NCBI GenBank assembly: GCA_010093485.1
Contig: MU001501.1
Coordinates: 451,052 to 515,051, forward strand
Direction: 5' to 3'
DNA from: Karstenula rhodostoma CBS 690.94
Lineage: Eukaryota; Ascomycota; Dothideomycetes; Pleosporales; Didymosphaeriaceae
DNA length: 64,000 nt
The position numbers and the translations under genes were made by a program. The notes under the pieces were generated by a model. That model made no database searches and was not told where the DNA came from. It saw only the letters and a list, made by a program, of their open reading frames with translations. This document shows, piece by piece, positions 36,328 through 44,983 of the stretch. The first letter of the stretch is position 1. Every line of letters begins with the position of its first letter.

Positions 36328-38019
36328 ATGTCGTTCACCAACCGTCGTGACAAGGCGACCGCCCTCCCCGCCGAGCGAGACAACGGCGGCAGCTCACCGT
36401 CTCCGCAGCGAGAGTCCTCGAAAGCGTCCAACCGGCACATCGCCAAGTCCAGCAGCGCTCGCGACTCAAACTCTGCCCTCGCAAGCTCTGGCGCGGTTGT
36501 GAAATCGTTTGCGCTGAGCGACCTGCAAGCTCTCCGCGGCTCCAACTCGGTCGCTTCTTCCGCTCAGGGTGCAGCTGGGCCGTCGGTTGCTGATGCTCAT
36601 GGAGAAGTTACCACTCCCTTCGACAACGAGGAGGAGATGACTGCTGGGCGCGTATCTTTTCGGCTACGCTCACCCTCCCCTGTCCCTGAGGAGCCAGATA
36701 GCGTTGACGATAGCCCGGCTGCCGAATCTCGAAAGCGCTCCAAACGTCCGGTCAATGATTCTCGCAAGCGCTCAAAGCACTCGGTCGCGGAGCATGACGA
36801 GCTAGCCCCGGGCTCCGGAGAAATCGGACACATGGAAGAAGAGGAGACCGAAGACGAAACCGAAGACGAGAGCGACGAGGAGAAAAATTTGGAAGATACG
36901 GCGAACAACGTCTTGCCGTACCGCTCCATCAAGACAATCGACATCCCAAAGCGTTCGAACCAGGACAAGGCCACAGATGCGGAGAGGCGACCCCAAAAGG
37001 ATGACCCCACGACCTGGTATGGCACGATGTCTTACCGGGAGTCGTTGATCACCTACTTCTGTGACGAGGTGGGGATGAGCTACGAGAAGACTCGCAACGA
37101 GGGTGCTGTCAAGGAGTGCTTTGAAGATGGGATTAGCACAGAATGGATTCGCAAGTGTCATGTCGCTGCTCTTCTCAAGCAACTGAACGCGTATGACCTC
37201 AAAGACCCAGCAGATACCCCGATCCCAACGGCAGCTGAAGCCCGTAGAGGCAAGAAGCGCGCGGCGAACAAGGGAAAGGAGAAGGCTTCCTCCAGCACCG
37301 CTGCCAAGAACAGCACCCGGGCTGGTCAAAGTAAGGCCGCGCAGGGTTCAATTGAGGCCGCTCAGGGATCGGCTCAACTCAGCGTCAAGAACGTCGAACC
37401 TCGCTTTGTGCGTGAGGCTCCTGCCAGGCAGCTCGAAATGACGGCGATCGTCGTTTTCAAGGACCTCTACAAAATGTCCTTTGACAAGATTCGAGACATG
37501 CTGAGGGAGGACTTCGACTGGGTGATCGATTCAGACCAGGTCGAACATTTCTACCACCTCGTTCGTCCGTCGGCTTATGGCAGCAAGGGCTACCGCAACG
37601 CCCAAGACTCCCTGGCCCCGGAAAATGTGGCAGAGAACAAACTTGTTGAGACGGCGGCGGCTGGTATCCTCGTGGGGATTTCTCAAGGCAGTGCTCGCGG
37701 CGGGCAGCAGGTTGATGAGAAGCAGGCAATCGAGTTCCCGTCCACCAACAACGATAAGATCCACGGTGGTCAGGTCGCCATCGGCACCGGTGTTGGCAAC
37801 GGTGCCGGCCCTGGCACAAGCGCTCCGCGAGCTTCTAGCGCGCGCGAGATCGAGGCGGGCAATGCTTTGTTGCAGTTCCGTGCCCAGCCAGTCGAGAATG
37901 GCGGTGTCGTGACGTCCCCAGAGGCCGACATCGAGGCTGCCGAGAGCGAGGCCACTATCGACATGGAGTACACCTATGAAGACGAGGACCAGACCGGCAC
38001 TCGTGGCCCAGCCGCATAA
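36328..38019 (+). CDS. Orphan protein, acidic and basic low-complexity with two helical modules
   Basis: I do not recognise a family. A single coding exon gives 563 aa from the ATG at 36328 (GACAAGATGTCG). Residues 1-160 are Ser/Ala-rich with basic pairs RKRSK twice (KRSKRPVNDSRKRSKHSV), good nuclear-localisation candidates. Residues 165-195 are very acidic (EEEETEDETEDESDEEK). Two helical modules then follow: TMSYRESLITYFCDEVGMSY at about 233, and MTAIVVFKDLYKMSFDKIRD at about 370. They share an x-x-(L/F)-x-(L/Y)-(F/Y)...-M-S-(Y/F)-(E/D)-K pattern and may be diverged copies of one helix-turn-helix-like unit. Between them lies a Lys/Ala-rich linker with an AAQGS repeat. The tail is acidic and Gly-rich. 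A nuclear DNA- or chromatin-related role is plausible from composition only. Confidence 0.75.
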   Translation: MSFTNRRDKATALPAERDNGGSSPSPQRESSKASNRHIAKSSSARDSNSALASSGAVVKSFALSDLQALRGSNSVASSAQGAAGPSVADAHGEVTTPFDNEEEMTAGRVSFRLRSPSPVPEEPDSVDDSPAAESRKRSKRPVNDSRKRSKHSVAEHDELAPGSGEIGHMEEEETEDETEDESDEEKNLEDTANNVLPYRSIKTIDIPKRSNQDKATDAERRPQKDDPTTWYGTMSYRESLITYFCDEVGMSYEKTRNEGAVKECFEDGISTEWIRKCHVAALLKQLNAYDLKDPADTPIPTAAEARRGKKRAANKGKEKASSSTAAKNSTRAGQSKAAQGSIEAAQGSAQLSVKNVEPRFVREAPARQLEMTAIVVFKDLYKMSFDKIRDMLREDFDWVIDSDQVEHFYHLVRPSAYGSKGYRNAQDSLAPENVAENKLVETAAAGILVGISQGSARGGQQVDEKQAIEFPSTNNDKIHGGQVAIGTGVGNGAGPGTSAPRASSAREIEAGNALLQFRAQPVENGGVVTSPEADIEAAESEATIDMEYTYEDEDQTGTRGPAA

Positions 38020-39080
38020 TCTTCGAGCATGGCAACGTCTGGAGTCAGTGCTCGGCGTCCTCCATTCGGTTGATGCCCTCAGTCAGTACTGTCGACTACT
38101 ATCACAACGCCGTCTGTCGAGTCAAGAGATCGTGCCGCTCTCCCACAGTTTTCGGTGATCCCATTCGGTGGTGTTAATGCTCTCCATGAGCCACGGTTTT
38201 TGTTTTTGTTTTTGAAGCTCCCGAACGAGCTATGGCGACATGTTTGTTTTCCAGCGGAACCCACGCCTCTGGTGTGGTTCGCTTCGACCTTGGCCACGGC
38301 TGCTATCTGGCTCCATGGTGTAAGGCTGTTTCTGATCTTTTTCTGCGGGCTATTACTGGCGGCGACTTCCTCGGCGCTCGGCGTGTGAGAAAGACCTTAT
38401 ACACATGGCCAGTGTAAAGGAAAGGCCATGATGATACGGTAAATAGATGAATTGAATGTATGATAAAAAGAAGCTGTAGCAATACTCGAATGGTGATGGT
38501 GCCGCCGAGATCGAGTCGTGCTTGCCGGCTATGTTTCCTGCTGAGGGGCTAGTCGACTACCCACGTGAGGTACCAATACATCGCAATGGTGGCATCGTCT
38601 ACCAGCATTTAGTTCGACAGATAATTCTGATACCTAATCTTCTCAGCTGTTTGCTGCTATTCAAAGACGAACGTAAGAAGCTTTTTTATGAATTTTGGGT
38701 GCAAAGCACGGGAATCAGATATCCAGACGATGTCGTTGAAACACGCACCTAAGCCTGATGGAAGTCTCAAACGTGGGGTATTATTTTTGTTCGTTGCTAA
38801 GCTGTTCCACGGTTTTTAAACCGCTGTACCCCTTGAGTTTTTCTGATACGATCATCTAAATGTCAGTTATTCTATTGTCGATTTTGTCAATAGTAACCCA
38901 TGTAACCCTAACAGTATTATTACTTAGGTTCCTCTTGCAGGTGATCGAGTCAGGTGTTTGACTATTGCGTCTCGTTAGCGATGAATATATGATATCAGCA
39001 GTCCTCAAGCTGCCCATTCAGTGGTTACACCAGGTATATAGGTATTCTGACTTACCTCAGATGAACTCTCCCAACAGACG
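38020..39080. other. Intergenic, AT-rich at right
   Basis: About 1 kb with no supportable gene. It should hold the 3' UTR of the orphan gene. From 38760 to 39060 it is AT-rich. A fragment reading LPNELWRHV near 38212-38238 resembles the start of an F-box by chance and is not called. Confidence 0.5.
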
Positions 39081-40300
39081 CTAGTAGAAATGGTATATAG
39101 CTTTGATCGCCACGACATCCAAGTTGGACACTTGTTCGTTCATGACCATAAGCACCGAATTCTGGGCATTAGCCTGTTGCGGCGGTTGGGAATCCGGCCC
39201 ACCGTGAATCCAGCGTCGGATAGGGACGCTAGCGCTCGCCAGATCGTTTTCGTTGTAGTAGAGTGCGCCCATGTCTGACGAGTAGTGCATGGTGGAATCG
39301 TAGTCGTAGACGGTCCCGTGAGTACGGCGTATTTCATATGCGATGTTCTAGTCGACACGGGGCGTTATTGAGTTTGTTGTAGGTTTCAATTTCATCGAGC
39401 CCGTACTTTCGTGCTACCGCAGGGAAAGTACAGGCCGATGACAATGCTGTCTGTGCTGCCTGCTTGTCGTGCTGCTTGAACTTTCGCATACGCTGCCGGG
39501 TATCCGTTCAAGATGGTGCAGTCGAAGAAAATGTAACGGTCGCGGTCTCCTCGTTGACTAGGCGCGCGATCGATAAGTCAGTTCAAGTCACGGTATAAGG
39601 GACAGGTTCTGTCATGGCTATGTCTACGATATATGTGTCTGGAGCTACGTACTGTTCATGATCAAGCCCAAAGATATGACCAAACTCATGGGCAACAGCT
39701 GCTTTGGCAGTGCGGAAATTCCTGCCTTGACCTCGTAAGTACCAACGGGCCAGAGCATTGTTGATTCTCATCCTATGACGTCCGGCAGCGGATTCACCTG
39801 CGCTAGTCTGCTGATTGCCGTTATTCCAGCCAGGGGTTGCGTTGGCAGCGAAAACCCTTTGATCAACCATAATCATCAATGTACCCTTGGGACATTTTTA
39901 TTCCAGACCTACGCAGCATTTGGGCCCTGGGGGTCGCGCCCGTAGTAGCAGTAGGCCTGCGGGTGTTTCGCGATGACGAGGATGTGTCCACTGGCTTGAC
40001 CTGTCACCCCAAGGACGTTTGTCCAAAGTGACAATGCTCCTTGGACCAGGTTATGCAGCTGCTGCCTATGGTCGGTGTGGGGTAGCGGTAGTAAACTGGG
40101 TGTAACGATCCTGTCCTCAGGGCCAACGTTTCGCAACGCTCTGGAGATCTGTGACGAATTCAGTCCAGCGACGGTCGAGGGCCTTTTTGGAGCTCGGTTC
40201 GTCGACGATGTGCGAATTCGGGTGATGAAAAAATCGATGGACAAGCGGCAGCGAGAGCCACTCGGGCAGCGAAGACTAGGAGCAGCAAGCGTGTCTGCAT
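39081..40300 (-). pseudogene. Broken astacin-type (M12A) secreted zinc metalloprotease
   Basis: Relic of a secreted zinc endopeptidase. It begins with a clear signal peptide (MQTRLLLLVFAARVALAAA at 40300). The zinc site HEFGHIFGLDHE (HExxHxxGxxHE) lies at about 39675-39640, and the Met-turn DYDSTMHYSSDMGAL at about 39305-39260, both in astacin form. One true intron survives: donor GTACGT right after HEFGHIFGLDHEH and acceptor GCGCCTAG, which restores HEHQRGDRDRYIFFD. The rest cannot be read in one frame. The frame changes between the signal peptide and the pro-region (about 40250), again near 40130, and again near 39890 just after an in-frame TAG at about 39911. It changes once more near 39430, with another frame change and stop near 39350. 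These steps are too close for introns. The final coding piece ends at 39081. No intact protein is expected. Confidence 0.72.
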
Positions 40301-40459
40301 GGTGGATGGGCACGGTATGCTATTCCAAAATGAGAACAAGACCTATATAAAGGCGGTGGGATGATAAATACAATTCCAACGAGTTTGGAGATATGGGCTG
40401 CGAGCTTAGAGGCCTTTCGGAAGGCCCGCAAGGTAGAAAAGGCTCTCCATGGGTCTGTG
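40301..40459. other. Spacer between two gene relics
   Basis: Short stretch between the signal-peptide end of the protease relic and the start of methyltransferase-like sequence. A TATATAA near 40343-40350 in minus-strand orientation would have served the protease gene. Confidence 0.4.
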
Positions 40460-40720
40460 CATGGACTGGTATAGACACCGCGCGGAACCTTCTGAAACCC
40501 GGCGGGATCTGGATTAATTTTGGGCCGTTGTTGTATGGGTCCGGGCCGTGGATAAAGTTGAGTCTCGATGAGATTATCAAGGTGGTCGACGAATGGAGTT
40601 TGAGCTTATGCAAGGGGATGAGTCGTGTGGAGCGTTGACGTGTCCAGAGCGAAGCATACACGAAAAGAAGGCGTCGTATGCTTTCAACGCCAAATATTTA
40701 TACATACATTCGTATAGGGC
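40460..40720 (+). pseudogene. Fragment of N2227-type (carnosine N-methyltransferase-like) gene
   Basis: Relic of a SAM-dependent methyltransferase of the N2227/CARNMT1 family. In one frame it reads GIDTARNLLKPGGIWINFGP then LLYGSGPWIKLSLDEIIKVV, which matches the family block around the last strand (FxIDTAxNxxxY..., LLKPGGxWINxGPLLY, then xxxLSxExI). About ten residues that normally separate IDTARN from LLKPGG are missing. After VVDEW the frame changes (about 40594): the neighbouring frame continues with FELMQGDESCG, the expected glycine-aromatic-glutamate sequence, then degenerates. The SAM-binding N-terminal half of the gene is absent, replaced by unrelated sequence and the protease relic. 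No product is expected. Confidence 0.6.
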
Positions 40721-40837
40721 CCACCCAGTCTTGGGTGGCTCGCAAACCCGTATAGCAGTGATTATAGAATCGAAGTATATTGAATTTTATGATGGTAGCA
40801 TGTCCAGCCCAAGCGGAAGACTATTTCGACGCTCCCA

Positions 40838-42216
40838 TCAGTGACCATGCACCACACCTGAGGCTTCAACCTCTGCCAGAAGTTCCAAATCAGGGGTCTG
40901 CTTTTCCCAAGCTTCGAGCACTTCTTGTTGCGGCGTAGTGTTTGCCTGGGGCTGAGATTGAGGCTCACCTGTGTAGATCTGGCTTTCGACAGATCGAGCT
41001 TTAGAGAGACTCATACCGGTCCTGGAGAGTAGAGCAGACTTCATCGAGTAGATCACCACCTTACTTTTGGTAAAGAAGGGAGGGATGAACATCATGCAAC
41101 TGCAAATGATGCCCAAGTTCATTTCGATGATTCTCTATGGTGTCAGTCGGATGCTCAAGGATGAGATGACAGTGGCAACTCACGTAAATGGTGTCACTCT
41201 CGACCCGTTCCAGAGTACGTCTGTGCTGTGCAAGTTCTCTGTAATTACTGCGAGCCGAACAAGACTCATCGTGCATGCACTACCGCTGGATCAGGCCTTG
41301 GTGTCGTTCATGTGAGGCTTCGTTCTTACATGAGTCCACCTAAGAATATCACCAGAACACCTGCTTTCTTCTTCCGTAATGTGTGTATCTTGGCGACTCG
41401 GTGCACAGGAATCACCAGTATATAGAAGTCAGCGACGGCATTCAGTACCGCAACGACTATTAGCACGATGTTCACGTTCTTGCCCGAACAAAACGGAATT
41501 GTCGACGCTGTTTGTATGTTGGTGCAAACCGTAACGCGAGCGATCGAGTTGCCGAGGGTGCCCGCCATGATGAGTGAGATAGAGGTATAGCCGACAATGA
41601 TGAGCCGTTTAGATACAGCGTAGATGGCGAAGAGTCGGTGGTAGAGGAGGAGAATAGAAAACTTGATCAGGAACACAGCAACGACGTAGGCCATGTCCAC
41701 AAGAGCGAATATCTGCACAGGTTAGACATGCATGCAACTGGAATAACGCCAATATCGATCCACTCACGACCAGCTTCCCGTGTGTAATCGAAATTGCTTG
41801 CACATCCCAAAAATGACGACCGTAACCAAGCTCTAAGACGAGGTAAACGAGGACTGTGTGGACAATGGACGCGACCTGTTTCTTCAGTTTGAGACCCGCT
41901 GTCAAGTGCGTCTAAGACTTACAACAGCGACAGTGCAAAGCCCTACCAGAATGTATGATTAGCACGCCCGTTTCAGATGGCGCTTCCAGAACTTACAGTC
42001 ATCCCAACCGAGCTTGTGGTTCTGGGGAAGAGTTGTGCGAATGAAAAGTCGAACGAGCAGCAGAACGAATGCCAATCCAAGGAACAGTCCATTGAGTATT
42101 CTAATCGTTGTTGCGTTCGTTTCTGGATCAGTGAAATTTGATTGTGTTCCTGGCGGAGGTGGCATGGCCGGTATTAGGAACATAGAGGAGCTTGTTGATG
42201 GTGTAGATTGAGACAT
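40838..42216 (-). CDS. Pth11-like rhodopsin-domain membrane receptor
   Basis: Seven-helix plasma-membrane protein of 373 aa from six exons: 42216-41997, 41942-41923, 41875-41768, 41712-41330, 41279-41184, 41132-40838. The second exon is only 20 nt. The fungal rhodopsin domain (PF20684 type) is recognised by HKLGWDD after helix 2, the ELGYGRHFWDV loop, then KFSILLLYHRLF with the LFAIY end of helix 4. The ADFYILVIPVHRVAKIHTLR stretch follows, and the family's closing block is IIEMNLGIICSCMMFIPPFF. There is no CFEM domain at the N-terminus, only a Ser/Thr/Pro-rich external stretch. The cytosolic tail of about 65 residues is Gln/Glu-rich. Pth11 of Magnaporthe senses surfaces through G proteins; most relatives, like this one, have unknown ligands. 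Confidence 0.88.
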
Positions 42217-43340
42217 GTTTTTGAGACTCGGAAAGTTTCAATAGCAGGACAGGTGCTGCGCTGTTACGTAGAAATCATATGAAATAACAAAGACCTGGCC
42301 TTGAAATACTATTCCTTGCAAAGAACGCTGATGTGCGCAACCGTTCTAATACGAGGTCATTTCATTGCCGGCATCTACCAATGCTCCCATGCGTGTTCTG
42401 ATGCTGCTGCAAGACAATATTGTTATGCGGCGCAGTTCGAAGGCTTCCACCCAGATGTAGGGGTCGTGGGAAGGTGTGCTGGCGGTTGCTGCGTTGCGCA
42501 AACGCTTCGTACCGACGGTGCGAACAGGCTGGTATTTAATCTATCTAATCTTAGTTCAGAGCATCAGCTCACCTCACCTCACGTAGTACTGCCCATTTAT
42601 ACCAATCCCATTCTGGCACCAACCGCAGTGAGATCCAGGGGTCGGTGGGCGTCAACGCCATAGCAACATCGTCGATCGGCGTGGTCGGTATAAGCTCACG
42701 AGGCAGCGGACGGCAACGGGAGGATCCGACAACTTCCCGATACGATACATGCAGTCACCTGGCCGAACGCGGATGAATAAATTGATGGGGGCGGTCTTCG
42801 GCCGCCCAGAGTTGCCTTATGTCGTATGTACTGTGCATGCAGGCTAAGACGGTTGAGGCGACGATAATCCCAGAGCCACGGTCACACGTGACTCACCCCA
42901 CCGATCACCCCAACACTCTCCCTATTGTCTTCCACGACTCCGGGATCCCCACATGCAGGCTAAAGACAGACTGTGCGCATTCGCACGCTCTTTGAAAGTG
43001 ACGAGGGCCTAACTACGCCTTATTGTCGCAGATTCTCGAAGATTCTGATTGGCTCCTCCCCAAACCCGCTCCCGTCAGCCTGGGTCCGATGTCCTCTTCT
43101 TCACCTGCAATCAAGTTTCGATTTTCAGGAATGCCTCATTTCGTACCATTAGGCTGCAATCATGTCCGAGCGTTCTTACCGCTCGAAATTCTTGGACAAT
43201 ATCATACAGCATCCTTGCATACATGTCGACGTACGGCAACCCCTGGTCGCAGGACCACATAAAAGGTGTCTCGATTGCGAGAGCAGCTCATGCATCTTCT
43301 GCCATCCTTCCCCCCTGCAGCTCTGAATGTATTTGCCAGA
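42217..43340. other. Divergent intergenic region
   Basis: About 1.1 kb between the divergent receptor and dehydrogenase genes, expected to hold both promoters. An alternative in-frame ATG for the dehydrogenase lies at 43266. No other gene is seen. Confidence 0.5.
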
Positions 43341-44423
43341 ATGAGTGACGAGAACTTTCTGCTGGGCACAGCCCTCGTTTTCGGCGGATGCGGCTTCCTC
43401 GGCCATCACATCGCAAAGCAACTGTCGATGGCGCCTGACGTCGCTAAAGTCATCGTCTTTGATGTTGACACATCCAAGAACCGACTTCCCGATGTCGAAT
43501 ACATCAGCGGCAGCATTACATCCAAAGCTGAAGTTGACGAGGCTTTCAAAGCCGTCCAGCCCAAGGTGGTCTTCCATACGGTGTCTCCTGGGCCATTTCG
43601 GAACGACAACAATTTGTTCCACGCTGTCAATGTGGAAGGAACGAAGAACATCATCTCCTGCGCCCAGAAATATGACTGCACGAAAGCCCTGGTCTACACC
43701 TCTAGCTCTTCGGTTATACATGACAACCGCAGCGACCTGATCATGGCCACAGAGCTTCCCCCGGTGATATTCATGCCGGAGCAGACCGAGTACTACTCTC
43801 ACACCAAGGCTATCGCCGAGACTCTCACCCTGGGTGCAAATCGGGAAAGCATTCGCACAGTCGCGATCCGACCTGCTGGACTATTTGGCGAAGGCGATAC
43901 ACTTACTGTGGCGAACGTCATCGCGAATGCCCGAGAAGGCAAAGGACGACTACAGATCGGCGACAATTCCAATCTTTTCGATTGGACTTACGTCGAGAAC
44001 AACGCATACGCGCAGCTCCTTGCAGCGCGTGCGCTTGTCCGCAGCTACTCGGAACCCGAAAAAGCCGATAGCGATCGGGTGGACGGTGAGGCTTTTGCAA
44101 TCACCAATGACGAACCATGGCATTTCTGGACCTTTACGCGTGCTCTGGCTTCTGCTGCAGGCTATCCGATCAGCGAGGATAAGGTCATCAAGGTTCCCTG
44201 GAGATTTATGATGGCGGTTGCCTGGGCTTTGGAATGGGGATTCTGGATCTTCAGCCTGGGGCGCAAAGCCCCCAGGCTGAATCGAGCACGAGTCAAATAT
44301 ACGACTATGCAGCGGACTCTGGATATTTCGAAAGCGAAGAAGAGGCTCGGATATCGGCCCCAGGTTGGTATGCAGGAAGGTGTCAAGCGGTCGGCCAAAT
44401 GGTTTCTGGAATCTGCACCCTGA
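43341..44423 (+). CDS. 3-beta-HSD/ERG26-like sterol dehydrogenase
   Basis: NAD(P)-dependent short-chain dehydrogenase of the 3-beta-hydroxysteroid dehydrogenase family (PF01073), 360 aa, intronless. The Rossmann motif is ALVFGGCGFLGHHIAKQL (GxxGxxG), with FDVD at the end of strand 2 suggesting NAD. The catalytic Tyr-Lys pair is YYSHTKAIAE, and SSSS upstream supplies the Ser. Family blocks that place it near the C-3 sterol dehydrogenase Erg26 are WTYVENNAYAQLLAA, AFAITNDEPWHFWTFTRALA and the C-terminal LDISKAKKRLGYRPQVGMQE. A hydrophobic stretch (MMAVAWALEWGFWIFSL) may hold it to the ER membrane. The start MSDENFLLGTALV is preferred; an ATG at 43266 would add 25 residues. It may be the ergosterol enzyme itself or a paralogue. 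It lies 560 bp upstream of a CYP7-like P450 on the same strand. Confidence 0.88.
   Translation: MSDENFLLGTALVFGGCGFLGHHIAKQLSMAPDVAKVIVFDVDTSKNRLPDVEYISGSITSKAEVDEAFKAVQPKVVFHTVSPGPFRNDNNLFHAVNVEGTKNIISCAQKYDCTKALVYTSSSSVIHDNRSDLIMATELPPVIFMPEQTEYYSHTKAIAETLTLGANRESIRTVAIRPAGLFGEGDTLTVANVIANAREGKGRLQIGDNSNLFDWTYVENNAYAQLLAARALVRSYSEPEKADSDRVDGEAFAITNDEPWHFWTFTRALASAAGYPISEDKVIKVPWRFMMAVAWALEWGFWIFSLGRKAPRLNRARVKYTTMQRTLDISKAKKRLGYRPQVGMQEGVKRSAKWFLESAP
44250..44281. repeat. Perfect 12-bp inverted repeat inside dehydrogenase gene
   Basis: TTCAGCCTGGGG at 44250-44261 is mirrored by CCCCAGGCTGAA at 44270-44281 with an 8-base spacer. It lies within the codons for FSLGRKAPRLN of the dehydrogenase and could form a stable hairpin in DNA or mRNA. 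Confidence 0.7.
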
Positions 44424-44983
44424 GTCTAGGTTCGGCGTGATCCAAAATTGTATCAGATGGACTGGGTGATTAAACTCGCTCGAGCTACTGCCGCCGTTAT
44501 ATTGATCATGTAGTCTAATGATTGCCTTTCGTATGAACTAGAATGGTTCGGTGTTAAGTCCCGTGCTGTCCCACGACCTTGCAGGTAGCGTCCATAGCAA
44601 CTTACGTTGCCGATCAGCGTCATGGGGGATGCTTAAAGTGGAATGCATGGACGAGTGCCTGTTCAGTAACCAATTGGGCTCTGTAGAAGCCGGTGAGGGG
44701 TGGTCAGCATAGCCCCGGACCAGGATAAGGACATCCAGGCGATATGTTTACTCTGCATTGACTCGGCGTGATGGACGGTGAGTGCAACAGGGCCCAGTGT
44801 CTGTCTACACCATGGCCCCCGATTATTTTGATATTCCGAGAAAATGTCCCAAATTGGCTCTGAGCGTCTATGAGGTGATGCGATTGCCGTCACGCACGGA
44901 GTCCATTTCCCTGGTTTAAAGCATGAGTATCTTGTCCATCGGACCATGGTGCGTGGGCAAAACTACAACGATAGCCACTCGAC
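44424..44983. other. Intergenic between dehydrogenase and P450
   Basis: 560 bp between two genes of the same orientation, expected to hold the dehydrogenase 3' UTR and the P450 promoter. No other gene is seen. Confidence 0.5.

Noticed and set aside
39541..39640. Frame break after HEFGHIFGLDHE taken as another lesion of the protease relic
   Set aside because: GTACGT donor and CTAG acceptor join the zinc site cleanly to HQRGDRDRYIFF, so this break is a real intron.
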